Notes under the pieces: generated by a model | What the model was told of the DNA's origin: nothing | Database searches by the model: none | What the model saw: only the letters and a program-made list of their open reading frames with translations | From: an uncultured Tissierellia bacterium | GTDB lineage: Bacteria > Bacillota > Clostridia > Tissierellales > Peptoniphilaceae | DNA length: 35,450 nucleotides | Direction of reading: 5' to 3' | Assembly (NCBI GenBank): GCA_947253765.1 | Contig: CAMYAK010000013.1 | Coordinates: 1 to 35,450, forward strand | Made by a program: the position numbers and the translations under genes | Part shown: one piece after another, positions 24,859-33,258 of the stretch | How positions within the stretch are numbered: position 1 is the first letter of the stretch | Layout of the letters: each line of letters opens with the position of its first letter

Positions 24859-26165
24859 CCATTGTATTTGAAAACGCCCGAGTATTGACCATGAATAAGG
24901 ACAGGGAGGTCCTGTACGATGTTAACGTGACGGTCGAGGGCAATATTATCAGTAAAATAAGCAAGGAAAGGCCTGTGATAAGCGGGGCCAGGTATATAGA
25001 TTGCAGTGAAAAGCTGTTAATGCCGGGCCTGATTAACGGACATTGCCACGCCTCAATGAGTTTTTTCAGAAATTTTGGAAATGATGTCAGCTTGAAGACC
25101 TGGTTGGAGGACTATATTTGGCCGGTTGAGGCCTACTTGACCGGTGAGGACATAAAAAAAGGGGCAAGGCTCGATTGCCTTGAGATGATACAAAATGGGG
25201 TAACGACCTTTGTCGATATGTACTTCGAGATGGACTATGTGGCACAAGCGGTGGAAGAGCTTGGGAATAGGGCCATATTGACAAGGGGAATTACCAAGGA
25301 CAGCGTAGACGATGCAATTGAGGACCAGGCCGAATTTTTCAGAAAGTGGAACGGGGCTGCCAATGACCGCATAAGGGTTATGGTGGGTTCCCATGCCATC
25401 TACACCAATGATGAGAGGGCTCTTTTGATGGAAAAAGACCTTGCTGACAGATTGGGGACTGGAATTAATATTCATGTATCGGAGACTAGAAAAGAAGTTG
25501 AGGATGCTGAAAAAGAATATGGAATGAGCCCGGTTCAGTTTTTAGATAAACTTGGGATCTTGGACGAAAAGACCATAGCGGCCCACTGTGTTTGGTTGTC
25601 CGACAGGGATATAGAAATATTGGCCAAAAGAAGGGTGAATTGCGTCTATAATCCGGCTTCAAATATGAAGCTGGCTTCAGGATTTATGCCCTTGGACAAG
25701 CTTTTAAAAAGCGGGGTGAACGTTGCTATAGGGACTGACGGAGCTTCTTCAAATAATGAGCAGGACCTTTTCAGGGACATGACCTTGGGCTCCCTAATAC
25801 AGAAAGGTAAAAGCCTTGATCCTAAAGCTGCAAGCGCTTTGACAATGCTGGAATTGGCGACTATTAACGGGGCCAAGGCCATAGGCAGGGAAGATGATCT
25901 GGGAAGCATTGAAGTCGGTAAGAAAGCCGACATAATAGCTATAGACCTTAATAATATAAACTTAAAGCCATACCCTGAAGATATTGAGGCGGCCCTCGTA
26001 TACTCTACATCAGGCAAGGATGTCTGTTTAACAATGGTTGATGGAAGAATCCTTTATGAAGACGGGGTGTTTGCATTAGCTAACAAAAATATTATAATAG
26101 ATGAGGCGGAGAAAGCTTGGAAAGAGCTTATTAAAAGGAGCGGGAAAGATGAAAGTAGGGCTTGA
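24855..26165 (+). CDS. Amidohydrolase, MTA/SAH deaminase-like
   Basis: A 436-aa metal-dependent amidohydrolase. Motifs are GHCHASMSFFR (first metal histidines), HVSETRKEVE, AAHCVWL, GTDGASSNNEQDLFRDM (metal Asp) and a C-terminal beta domain with GKKADIIAID. The set fits the 5-methylthioadenosine / S-adenosylhomocysteine deaminase group (MtaD-like), which removes ammonia from adenosine thioethers; other purine or pterin deaminases share these motifs, so the substrate is a family-level inference. It starts with TTG at 24855, overlapping the stop of the upstream RelA-like gene (TTGA), with GAGGAAAGGG ahead. The following AcpS-NnrD gene starts inside its 3' end (overlap 17 nt). Confidence 0.85.
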   Translation: MTIVFENARVLTMNKDREVLYDVNVTVEGNIISKISKERPVISGARYIDCSEKLLMPGLINGHCHASMSFFRNFGNDVSLKTWLEDYIWPVEAYLTGEDIKKGARLDCLEMIQNGVTTFVDMYFEMDYVAQAVEELGNRAILTRGITKDSVDDAIEDQAEFFRKWNGAANDRIRVMVGSHAIYTNDERALLMEKDLADRLGTGINIHVSETRKEVEDAEKEYGMSPVQFLDKLGILDEKTIAAHCVWLSDRDIEILAKRRVNCVYNPASNMKLASGFMPLDKLLKSGVNVAIGTDGASSNNEQDLFRDMTLGSLIQKGKSLDPKAASALTMLELATINGAKAIGREDDLGSIEVGKKADIIAIDLNNINLKPYPEDIEAALVYSTSGKDVCLTMVDGRILYEDGVFALANKNIIIDEAEKAWKELIKRSGKDESRA

Positions 26166-27447
26166 TCTCGTTGAAATCACCCGTATGGAGAGGATTATTG
26201 CCGGGCCTGAAAGCATGGAAAAATGCTTTTCTGAAAAAGAGATTACATACATAAACGGAAAACATAACAGGGCCCGGACCGCCGCAGGAATATATGCAGC
26301 CAAGGAAGCTGTTTTAAAAGCTTTTGGAAGGGGCCTTTCAACCATGTCCTTGTTGGACCTGTGGGTTGACCATGATGAAAAAGGCCGGCCATTTATTGAG
26401 TTTTCAGATAAGGGAAGGCGGATACTCCGGGAAGCCGGATTTTTAGGCTTTTCAATATCAATAAGCCACGATGGAGCCCTGGCCGGGGCCATGGCCTTTG
26501 CTATTCCTTTAAAAAATCCACCTATAATTAAACAGGAAAGCTTGGCGTTCATTGAAGACTTGGGAAAAAATATGGTCAAAAGGGAGACGAATTCTCACAA
26601 GGGAGATTATGGAAAAGTCGCCCTGGTCGGCGGGTCCCAAGGCATGCTGGGATCCATATGCCTGGCTGCTCAAGCGGCCCTCAGGTCAGGTGCGGGACTG
26701 GTTTATGCAATAGTCCCAAAGTCCCTGGTCAATATAGCTCAGGCCAAGCTGACCGAGGTGATTATAAAAGGTATTGAGGATGAGGGCAGGGGCTATTTTT
26801 TGCCGGATTCCGGTGATCAAGTTTTAAAAGCCTTGGAAGGGACTGATGCTGTGGGGATCGGTCCGGGATTGGGCAGGAACGAAGGCCTGACGGACTGGCT
26901 GGGGAATATAATAAAAGCCTTGGAAGTTCCTATAGTTCTTGATGCGGATGCCCTATACGCAGCATCTTTAAATACGGAGATTATTAAGAGGACCGGGAAG
27001 GAAATAACAATAACCCCCCATGAGATGGAAATGAGCCGTTTGAATGGGCTGGGTATTGAAGAAATTAAGAAAAATAGGGCTAAAACCGCTATGGAATTTG
27101 CGGAGGAAATGGGAATAAGGGTAATTTTAAAGGGTGCCGGAACAGTTATAAGCGACGGCGAAGTGACTTACATAAACCCCTGTGGAAATCCCGGCATGGC
27201 CACGGCAGGGTCAGGAGATGTTTTAACAGGAATTCTTACCGCCCTTTCAGCCCGGGCCTATGACCCCTTGTTTGGGGCCAAGATGGCCTGCTTTATTCAC
27301 GGACTTGCCGGTGATTTAGCAGTGGAGGACTTGGGCATGGAGTCCCTCATAGCCGGTGACCTTATCAAATACATTTCCAATGTATTCCAAATACTCCAAA
27401 AAGTGGGGTCAGGCTATGGCCAAGGAGGCATGTTTGCAAAAGATTGA
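26149..27447 (+). CDS. Fusion of holo-ACP synthase and ADP/ATP-dependent NAD(P)HX dehydratase
   Basis: A 432-aa two-domain protein. Residues 1 to about 120 are AcpS: GLDLVEI with the metal Asp6, CFSEKEI, AAKEAVLKAFG and SISISHDG. AcpS transfers 4'-phosphopantetheine to acyl carrier protein. Residues about 140-425 are an NnrD/YjeF-C (ribokinase-like) domain: KVALVGGSQGMLGS, GIGPGLG, DADAL, TPHEMEMSRL and NPGMATAGSGDVLTGI with the catalytic Asp. This domain repairs hydrated NAD(P)H. The usual YjeF-N epimerase half is absent; AcpS takes its place. The frame opens upstream, but AAAGGAG and a clear AcpS N-terminus put the start at ATG 26149. The two genes are commonly neighbours in Firmicutes, so the fusion is believable. 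The toxin gene begins inside its 3' end. Confidence 0.9.
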   Translation: MKVGLDLVEITRMERIIAGPESMEKCFSEKEITYINGKHNRARTAAGIYAAKEAVLKAFGRGLSTMSLLDLWVDHDEKGRPFIEFSDKGRRILREAGFLGFSISISHDGALAGAMAFAIPLKNPPIIKQESLAFIEDLGKNMVKRETNSHKGDYGKVALVGGSQGMLGSICLAAQAALRSGAGLVYAIVPKSLVNIAQAKLTEVIIKGIEDEGRGYFLPDSGDQVLKALEGTDAVGIGPGLGRNEGLTDWLGNIIKALEVPIVLDADALYAASLNTEIIKRTGKEITITPHEMEMSRLNGLGIEEIKKNRAKTAMEFAEEMGIRVILKGAGTVISDGEVTYINPCGNPGMATAGSGDVLTGILTALSARAYDPLFGAKMACFIHGLAGDLAVEDLGMESLIAGDLIKYISNVFQILQKVGSGYGQGGMFAKD

Positions 27448-27796
27448 AAGAGGGGATATATATTATGCGGACCTGAGCCCTGTCGTAGGTTCTGAGCAGG
27501 GCGGAACCAGGCCTGTGGTCATAATACAGAACGATGTGGGAAACAGGTATTCACCGACCACAATTGTTGCCCCTATAACATCACAAATGACCAGGCTGGG
27601 CCTTCCAACACATGTTAAGGCTATAAGTCGTATAAGCGACCTGCCTAAAAATTCAGTGATTTTATTGGAACAGATCAGGACAGTTGATAAAAAAAGACTA
27701 CAAAAAAAATTGGGGTCATTTGACCGGAAATTTATGGACAGGATAGACAGGGCTATAAAAATTTCTCTGGGAATTTCTGAAGATTGGTCAAAATAA
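27434..27796 (+). CDS. ndoA: EndoA/MazF-type mRNA interferase
   Basis: A protein of about 120 aa. RGDIYYADLSPVVGSEQGGTRPVVIIQND then NRYSPTTIVAPIT is the strongly conserved core of the NdoA/PemK branch, with the catalytic Arg in GGTRP and Thr in SPTT. It should cut RNA at short sequence motifs. The frame extends upstream to 27356, but AAGGAGG at 27422-27428 with 5-nt spacing fixes TTG 27434 as the start. This start lies 14 nt inside the AcpS-NnrD gene. The antitoxin gene (ndoAI) and alr, which usually precede ndoA in Firmicutes, are both absent, and no small ORF with a ribosome site is seen around it. Confidence 0.9.
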   Translation: MQKIERGDIYYADLSPVVGSEQGGTRPVVIIQNDVGNRYSPTTIVAPITSQMTRLGLPTHVKAISRISDLPKNSVILLEQIRTVDKKRLQKKLGSFDRKFMDRIDRAIKISLGISEDWSK

Positions 27797-27800
27797 TTTT

Positions 27801-27806
27801 TATAAT
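27801..27806 (+). promoter_or_regulatory. Possible -10 box of map
   Basis: A perfect TATAAT in an AT-rich stretch 31 bp before the map start. No good -35 is seen, and read-through from the upstream operon is also possible. Confidence 0.3.
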
Positions 27807-27836
27807 ATTTTAATTACATAATTAGAAAGCATAGTC

Positions 27837-28640
27837 ATGATTACAATAAAAACAGATACTCAAATTGCAGGAATGAAAAGATCGGGAGTTATCCTGACCA
27901 AGACCCACCACGCTATAAGGCAGATTTTGAGACCGGGCCTTACAACGATGCAGGTTAATGATTTTGCCGAGGCTTTTATGAGGTATAAAAAGGCTATACC
28001 GGCACAATTGGGCTACGAAGGCTTTCCTTTTGCCCTGTGTACAAGCGTAAACGATGAGGTTTGCCATGGTTTCCCCAATGATCGCCCCCTCCGGGACGGG
28101 GATATTCTCTCGATTGACAATGTTGTAAATTTTGAAGGATACCTTTCCGACTCATGCTGGTCCTACGCCATCGGTGACCTTTCACCCGAAGACCAAAAGC
28201 TTATGGAAGTTACTGAAAAGGCCATGTACATAGGCATTGGCCAAGCCCTGCCCGGCAACCACCTTAATGATATAGGCAAGGCCATACAGGAATATGTTGA
28301 GGGTCAAGGATTCTCAGTTGTCAGGGATTTCACGGGACACGGAATTGGGCAGGAAATGCATGAAGACCCCATGGTACTCCATTACGGCATAGACAGGAGA
28401 GGGCCAAAGCTTAGAAAAAACATGGTAATAACAGTTGAGCCAATGATAAACATTGGAGATTGGCGGATAAAGATTGATGATAACGGCTGGACGGCCAGAA
28501 CTCAGGATGGGAAAAAATCCTGTCAATTTGAGCATACCTTTGCTGTTAAAGATGGTGGAGCCGAGATCCTGACCGACCAAAGTCAGTCATCTTTGGACGA
28601 TGAAGAGTTGGACTGGATCGGGGCCTATAAATTTAAATAA
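27837..28640 (+). CDS. map: Methionine aminopeptidase, type I
   Basis: A 267-aa enzyme that removes the initiator methionine from nascent proteins. All five metal ligands are visible: Asp94 (LSIDN), Asp105 (LSDSCW), His168 (GHGIGQ), Glu201 (TVEPM) and Glu232 (FEHTF). His in VCHGFPND is the substrate-binding histidine. Length fits type Ia without an N-terminal zinc finger. The C-terminal 30 residues (ILTDQSQSSLDDEELDWIG) extend slightly beyond the core. The ribosome site is weak (AGAAAG). It is transcribed with or just after ndoA and is followed by a hairpin that overlaps the pyr promoter. Confidence 0.95.
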   Translation: MITIKTDTQIAGMKRSGVILTKTHHAIRQILRPGLTTMQVNDFAEAFMRYKKAIPAQLGYEGFPFALCTSVNDEVCHGFPNDRPLRDGDILSIDNVVNFEGYLSDSCWSYAIGDLSPEDQKLMEVTEKAMYIGIGQALPGNHLNDIGKAIQEYVEGQGFSVVRDFTGHGIGQEMHEDPMVLHYGIDRRGPKLRKNMVITVEPMINIGDWRIKIDDNGWTARTQDGKKSCQFEHTFAVKDGGAEILTDQSQSSLDDEELDWIGAYKFK

Positions 28641-28645
28641 AGTTC

Positions 28646-28678
28646 AATCCGGGCTTGACCAAAGCTTGGGATTAATTT
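28646..28678 (+). terminator. Candidate terminator of map
   Basis: AATCC-GGGCTT (28646-28656) pairs with AAGCTT-g-GGATT (28662-28673), using two G-U pairs and one bulge. A short TTT follows. Moderate quality. The -35 box of the pyr operon spans the stem/loop. Confidence 0.45.
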
Positions 28679-28683
28679 ATTAT
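28655..28683 (+). promoter_or_regulatory. Promoter of the pyr operon
   Basis: TTGACC (28655-28660) and TATTAT (28678-28683) are separated by 17 bp, each one mismatch from consensus. The predicted start near 28690 gives a leader of about 210 nt that contains the PyrR attenuator. Confidence 0.7.
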
Positions 28684-28719
28684 TGGAAAGGTTAATTGAA
28701 AATTAAAAATATATTACTT

Positions 28720-28850
28720 CTTTAAATGCGGTACAGAGAGACCCGAAAGAGGAATTGCCCGATGGGTAAAGTGGACTTGTCCGAGCACGAGCCGGCAAGT
28801 ATATTCGGATGATTTGCGTCCTTACGGTCTGACCGTAAGGACGTTTTTTT
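28720..28850 (+). promoter_or_regulatory. PyrR-dependent transcription attenuator
   Basis: The leader contains CTTTAAAT followed shortly by ACAGAGAGACC and AAGAGG, the hallmark of the PyrR-binding loop (family form TTTAAA...CAGAGAGG...). It ends in a perfect 12-bp terminator stem CGTCCTTACGGT / ACCGTAAGGACG (28817-28828 / 28832-28843) with seven T residues. In known systems PyrR with UMP or UTP stabilises the binding loop, which frees the terminator and shuts the operon. The exact antiterminator pairing was not resolved by eye. Confidence 0.85.
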
Positions 28851-28903
28851 ATGCAGGGGAATAGGATATAGACCAATATTTACAATAAAGAAAGGAAAGT
28901 TTT

Positions 28904-29446
28904 ATGAAGATCAAGGCAAGGCTTATGGACCGGGCTGCCATTGAAAGATCGCTTAAGAGAATGGCCCATGAGATAGTCGAGAGGGACCCGGAAGAAAGTA
29001 AATACATAGTGCTTGGAATAAAAAGGAGGGGCGTTCCCCTGGCTAAAATCCTTGAGAACAACTTGAAAGAGATCAGTAACGTTGAAGTTCAAGGCGGCTA
29101 TTTGGATATCTCTTTATACAGGGATGACCTTACGGAAATCGGAGACCAGGCCAAGGTGTCCGACCGGGGAATATCGGATCTCAAATGCAAAAACCGGTCG
29201 GTCATAATTGTGGATGATGTCATTTACACAGGAAGAACGGCAAGGGCCGCAATGGAAGCGGTAATAAGTATGGGAAGGCCCAAGGTCATAAGGCTGGCCT
29301 GCCTAATTGACAGGGGCCACAGGGAGATGCCCATAAGGCCTGACTTTGTCGGAAAGAATGTCCCTACCTCGAGAAACGAAATCATAAAGGTTGAATTGCC
29401 CGAATACGATTATAACTGCCAGGTCCTTTTGATGGAAAGAGACTGA
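28904..29446 (+). CDS. pyrR: PyrR, pyr operon attenuation regulator / uracil phosphoribosyltransferase
   Basis: A 180-aa protein of normal PyrR length. SVIIVDDVIYTGRTARAAMEA is the PRPP-binding loop, IERSLKRMAHEIVER the typical N-terminal helix, and GIKRRGVPLA the pyrophosphate loop. PyrR binds the leader RNA described upstream when UMP/UTP is high, and has a side activity making UMP from uracil and PRPP. As first gene behind its own attenuator it is autoregulated. The ATG follows GAAAGGAAAG. The next gene begins 12 nt after its stop. Confidence 0.95.
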   Translation: MKIKARLMDRAAIERSLKRMAHEIVERDPEESKYIVLGIKRRGVPLAKILENNLKEISNVEVQGGYLDISLYRDDLTEIGDQAKVSDRGISDLKCKNRSVIIVDDVIYTGRTARAAMEAVISMGRPKVIRLACLIDRGHREMPIRPDFVGKNVPTSRNEIIKVELPEYDYNCQVLLMERD

Positions 29447-29458
29447 TTAGGAGGAAAT

Positions 29459-30802
29459 ATGACCCAAGCAATACTTTTTAAAGGCATAAAAATATATAAA
29501 GACAGGCAATTTGAAAGTGCTGATATATATGTAAAAGACGGGATATTCCTTGATGTCCCCGACAACTTGGATCAGGACACCATTATTATTAACGGACGAG
29601 GCTTACACATGTTTCCGGGATTCTGCGACCTCCACGTTCATTTCAGGGAGCCGGGCAAAGAGTATAAGGAGACTATAGAAAGCGGGGCCATGGCTGCTGC
29701 TCATGGGGGTTACACCAGCGTTTGCACCATGCCCAACCTGAATCCGGTTCCGGACTCTTTGGAAAATTTAAAACCCCAGATTGAAAAGATAATAGAGGCC
29801 TCAAAGAAGCGGGCTATTCCGAGGGTGATACCCTATGCTTCCATAAGCAGGGGCGAGCAGGGCAAGGAGTTGTCAGATATGGAAGAGCTGGCGCCCTATG
29901 TGGCCGGTTTTACCGACGACGGAGTGGGCGTTATGGATGATAATCTCATGGAAGAGGCCATGAAAAAAGCTGAGAAACTGAACAAGGCCATAGTAGCCCA
30001 TGCAGAGGATATCAGGCTTGTTAATGGAGGGGTTATCCATGATGGCGAATATGCAAGAATTCATGGTCATAAGGGTAATCCGTCGGCTTCCGAATATGAA
30101 CAGGTAATAAGAGACTTGGCCTTGGCTGAGAAAACAGGAGTCCATTACCATGTTTGCCATGTGTCCACCAAAGAATCGGTAGCCGCAATACTTGAGGCAA
30201 AGAAAAAGGGTCTTGGGGTTAGCTTTGAGACAGGACCGCATTACCTGACTCTGACAGATATGGATTTACAGGAAGACGGCAGGTTCAAAATGAACCCCCC
30301 TATAAGGGCTGAGGAGGACAGGGATGCCTTGAGAAAGGCTATGTGTGCAGGAAGTCTGGATGCCATAGCGACCGACCATGCTCCCCACTCGGAAGAGGAA
30401 AAATCAAGAGGACTGGATAGATCTCTAAACGGAATTGTAGGGCTTGAGACAGCCTTTTCGGTCTGCTACACAGACCTTGTTAGAACAGGTTTGATTGAAT
30501 TGGGGGACCTTGTTTACCTCTTGTCAATCAAGCCATATAGGACCCTGGACCTGGATTCGGTAAAGGATCCAAGGGGCGTAAAAGCAGACCCCGAATTGGG
30601 ATTAAAACCGGGCAACAAGGCAAATTTCACGGTATTCGACCTGGAAGACAGGTACACAGTTGATCCCAAAGACTTTTTATCCAAGGGAAAAAGCTCACCA
30701 TTCACGGGAAAAGAGGTTTACGGATCTTGCCTTATGACAGTGGTTGACGGGGAATTTGCATATATTAATAAAGACAACTTAGAAAAGAGGGCAATAGGAT
30801 GA
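29459..30802 (+). CDS. pyrC: Dihydroorotase (class I)
   Basis: A 447-aa zinc enzyme that closes N-carbamoyl-aspartate to dihydroorotate. Motifs are DLHVHFREPG (metal histidines and substrate Arg), TMPNLNPVPDS, DDGVGVMD, HAED, HVCHVST, TGPHYL and ATDHAPHS (catalytic Asp). Length is slightly above the usual 425-430 aa. A very good ribosome site (TAGGAGG) precedes the ATG, and the 3' end overlaps pyrK by 4 nt. Confidence 0.96.
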   Translation: MTQAILFKGIKIYKDRQFESADIYVKDGIFLDVPDNLDQDTIIINGRGLHMFPGFCDLHVHFREPGKEYKETIESGAMAAAHGGYTSVCTMPNLNPVPDSLENLKPQIEKIIEASKKRAIPRVIPYASISRGEQGKELSDMEELAPYVAGFTDDGVGVMDDNLMEEAMKKAEKLNKAIVAHAEDIRLVNGGVIHDGEYARIHGHKGNPSASEYEQVIRDLALAEKTGVHYHVCHVSTKESVAAILEAKKKGLGVSFETGPHYLTLTDMDLQEDGRFKMNPPIRAEEDRDALRKAMCAGSLDAIATDHAPHSEEEKSRGLDRSLNGIVGLETAFSVCYTDLVRTGLIELGDLVYLLSIKPYRTLDLDSVKDPRGVKADPELGLKPGNKANFTVFDLEDRYTVDPKDFLSKGKSSPFTGKEVYGSCLMTVVDGEFAYINKDNLEKRAIG

Positions 30803-31554
30803 AAGACCTCACGCTCAACATAGTTTCCAATAGGCCCCTTAATCCTAATATATATAATTTGGTCCTGGAAGTGGAAGACCTTGAAAAGGCTATACCCGGA
30901 CAGTTTGTCCAGATAAGTTTGGACGGATTTTTTCTTCGAAGGCCCATATCCATATGCGACATTAACGACAATAGAATAAGACTGGTTTACAAGGTCTTTG
31001 GAAAAGGCACTGACAGGATGTCAAAAATGGAAAAGGGAAAGCTCAAAGTTTTGATGAGTTTGGGTCAGGGGTTTAATATTGACCGGCCGGTTGAGAAAGC
31101 TATGCTTGTCGGCGGCGGGGTAGGACTGCCTCCCATGTATTTTCTGGCCAGAAAACTTGTAGAAAAGGGCTTGAAACCGGTTGTATTTATCGGTTTTAAT
31201 ACAAAATCTCAATCATTTATGCTGGAAGATTTTGAGAAAATCGGGGCGGAGATCCACACTGCAAGCCTTGATGGAAGCATGGGATTCGAGGGTAATGCAG
31301 TTGAACTCTTTAATGAGTATGTGGGCTCTAAAAAAACTGAAAACACCCGGGTATACGCCTGCGGCCCCAAGGTCATGCTCAAATCATTGGCAAAAGCAAT
31401 GAAGGAAAAAGGATTAAAAGGTGAATTTTCACTTGAAGAGAGGATGGCCTGCGGCTTCGGGGCATGTATGGGATGCAGCATAAAAACAGTCCAAGGTATG
31501 AAAAGAGTTTGCAAGGACGGGCCTGTATTCGATGTGGAGGACATAATATGGTAA
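30799..31554 (+). CDS. pyrK: Dihydroorotate dehydrogenase B, electron-transfer subunit
   Basis: A 251-aa iron-sulfur flavoprotein that passes electrons from dihydroorotate oxidation to NAD+. FAD-binding RRPISICD, nucleotide site VGGGVGLPPMYFLA, and the [2Fe-2S] cysteines in CGFGACMGC plus a fourth in KRVC near the C-terminus are all present. It forms a heterotetramer with PyrD, whose gene starts inside its last codons (7-nt overlap). This NAD-linked pair fits an anaerobe. Confidence 0.96.
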   Translation: MKDLTLNIVSNRPLNPNIYNLVLEVEDLEKAIPGQFVQISLDGFFLRRPISICDINDNRIRLVYKVFGKGTDRMSKMEKGKLKVLMSLGQGFNIDRPVEKAMLVGGGVGLPPMYFLARKLVEKGLKPVVFIGFNTKSQSFMLEDFEKIGAEIHTASLDGSMGFEGNAVELFNEYVGSKKTENTRVYACGPKVMLKSLAKAMKEKGLKGEFSLEERMACGFGACMGCSIKTVQGMKRVCKDGPVFDVEDIIW

Positions 31555-32483
31555 AAGAGATTTCAGATCCAAACAGACTAAGGGTGAAAGTCGGGGACCT
31601 GGTCCTCGATAATCCGATCATTCCGGCCTCAGGGACCTTCGCTTTCGGACATGAATTTTCACAGCTCTATGATCTGAATATTCTGGGTTCGATTTCAATA
31701 AAGGGGACCACATTGGAAGCCAGGGAGGGCAATCCCGTTCCAAGAATTGCCGAGTGTCCGGGCGGAATGTTGAATTCAGTGGGGCTTGAGAATCCGGGAT
31801 CCCAAGAGGTTGTTAACAAGATCCTGCCTGAGATGAAAGAATTATATAAAAAGCCGGTAATCGCCAATGTGTGCGGTTTTTCCATAGAAGAATATGTTGA
31901 ATGCGCAAAGAGTCTGGAAGAGGCTCCCAATGTCGGACTTTTGGAGATCAACATCTCCTGTCCCAATGTTCATGGGGGTGGAATGGCCTTCGGGGTTGAC
32001 CCGGTCCAAGCTGCAAAGGTAACAGAGGCAGTAAAAAAAGCCTGTAGGAAGCCTGTTTTCATAAAACTGTCGCCCAATACAGGAGCGATTGAAGAAATTG
32101 CCTTGGCTTGCAAGGAAGCGGGAGCAGACGGACTCAGCCTGGTTAATACATTTTTGGGTATGAGACTGGATCTAAAGACAGGAAAGCCGATTTTGGCCAA
32201 TACTTTCGGGGGCTTGTCGGGGCCTGCCATCTTTCCTTTGGCCCTGGCTATGGTTTACCGGGTTTATAAGGCTACAAAACTGCCAATAATCGGCATGGGT
32301 GGAGTATCAAGCGCAGAGGATGTTTTGGAGATGATAATGGCCGGAGCCTCTTGTGTTCAGATTGGGGCCGAGAACCTGAGAGATCCCTATGCCTGCCCGA
32401 GAATTATTGAAGACCTGCCAAAGGTCATGGATAGGCTCGGAATAGATCGGATCAGCCAAATTATAGGCAAGGCACACGCTTAG
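31548..32483 (+). CDS. pyrD: Dihydroorotate dehydrogenase B, catalytic subunit
   Basis: A 311-aa FMN enzyme of class 1B. Visible motifs are NPIIPASGTFAFG, the catalytic cysteine in NISCPNVHGGG, KLSPN, and the FMN phosphate site IIGMGGVSSAED with MAGASCVQIG. The open frame extends to 31464, but GTGGAGG just before ATG 31548 and the family N-terminus (RVKVGDLVLDNP) set the start there. Confidence 0.96.
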   Translation: MVKEISDPNRLRVKVGDLVLDNPIIPASGTFAFGHEFSQLYDLNILGSISIKGTTLEAREGNPVPRIAECPGGMLNSVGLENPGSQEVVNKILPEMKELYKKPVIANVCGFSIEEYVECAKSLEEAPNVGLLEINISCPNVHGGGMAFGVDPVQAAKVTEAVKKACRKPVFIKLSPNTGAIEEIALACKEAGADGLSLVNTFLGMRLDLKTGKPILANTFGGLSGPAIFPLALAMVYRVYKATKLPIIGMGGVSSAEDVLEMIMAGASCVQIGAENLRDPYACPRIIEDLPKVMDRLGIDRISQIIGKAHA

Positions 32484-32532
32484 TTCATAAATGGCCAACC
32501 ATTTAAATGTAAGTAATCGAAAAGAGGGAAAA

Positions 32533-33258
32533 ATGAAAAAAGAAGTCATTATAGCAATGGATTTTCCTGACAAGGAAAGTCTTATCAACTTCCTGGATAA
32601 GTTTGACCAAAAGCTCTACCTGAAGCTGGGAATGGAAATCTTTTACAAGGAGGGGCCGTCAATAGTTAGAGAAGTCAAGAGAAGGGGCCATAAGATTTTC
32701 CTGGACCTGAAACTTCACGACATTCCGAATACTGTAAAATCCGCCATGAGGAGCCTTGCTTGCCTGGAGGTGGACATGGTCAACCTCCATGCTGTCGGAG
32801 GACTTGATATGATGAAGGCCGGCCTTGAGGGCCTGGAAGAAGGCACCGAAAAAAGCGGACTTTTAAAAAGGCCGGAGCTTATAGCAGTAACCCAGTTGAC
32901 ATCCATATCTCAGGAAATCATGAATGATGAGTTGGGCATAGATGGGATAATCGAGGACAGGATATTGAGCTATGCCGGACTTACCAAAAAGGCCGGATTG
33001 GATGGGGTTGTGTGTTCGCCCCTGGAATCCAAGTTAATACATGATAATTTGGGGGATGAGTTTTTAACGGTTACTCCCGGAATAAGGTTCAAGGGCCAGG
33101 ATAGCCAGGACCAGAAGAGGGTCTGTGATCCTTATATGGCAGGCAAACTGGGGTCCGGCTATATAGTAATGGGAAGGGCAATAACAAGGGCGGAAGACCC
33201 TGTATCGGCCTTGAAAAAGGCCAAGGAAGATTTTGAAGGAGGTGCTTGTGGAAAATAA
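32533..33258 (+). CDS. pyrF: Orotidine-5'-phosphate decarboxylase
   Basis: A 241-aa TIM-barrel enzyme that makes UMP from OMP. IIAMDFPDKES opens the barrel, DLKLHDIPNTV is the catalytic Lys-Asp signature, and PGIRFKGQDSQDQKRV and GRAITRAEDP bind phosphate. The frame is open upstream to 32491, but AGAGGG and the family N-terminus favour ATG 32533. Its end overlaps the pyrE start by 11 nt. Confidence 0.95.
   Translation: MKKEVIIAMDFPDKESLINFLDKFDQKLYLKLGMEIFYKEGPSIVREVKRRGHKIFLDLKLHDIPNTVKSAMRSLACLEVDMVNLHAVGGLDMMKAGLEGLEEGTEKSGLLKRPELIAVTQLTSISQEIMNDELGIDGIIEDRILSYAGLTKKAGLDGVVCSPLESKLIHDNLGDEFLTVTPGIRFKGQDSQDQKRVCDPYMAGKLGSGYIVMGRAITRAEDPVSALKKAKEDFEGGACGK

Noticed and set aside
28732..28843. 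T-box or guanidine-type riboswitch instead of a PyrR element
   Set aside because: No T-box sequence is present, and the TTTAAA...CAGAGAG pattern before pyrR fits the PyrR attenuator better.
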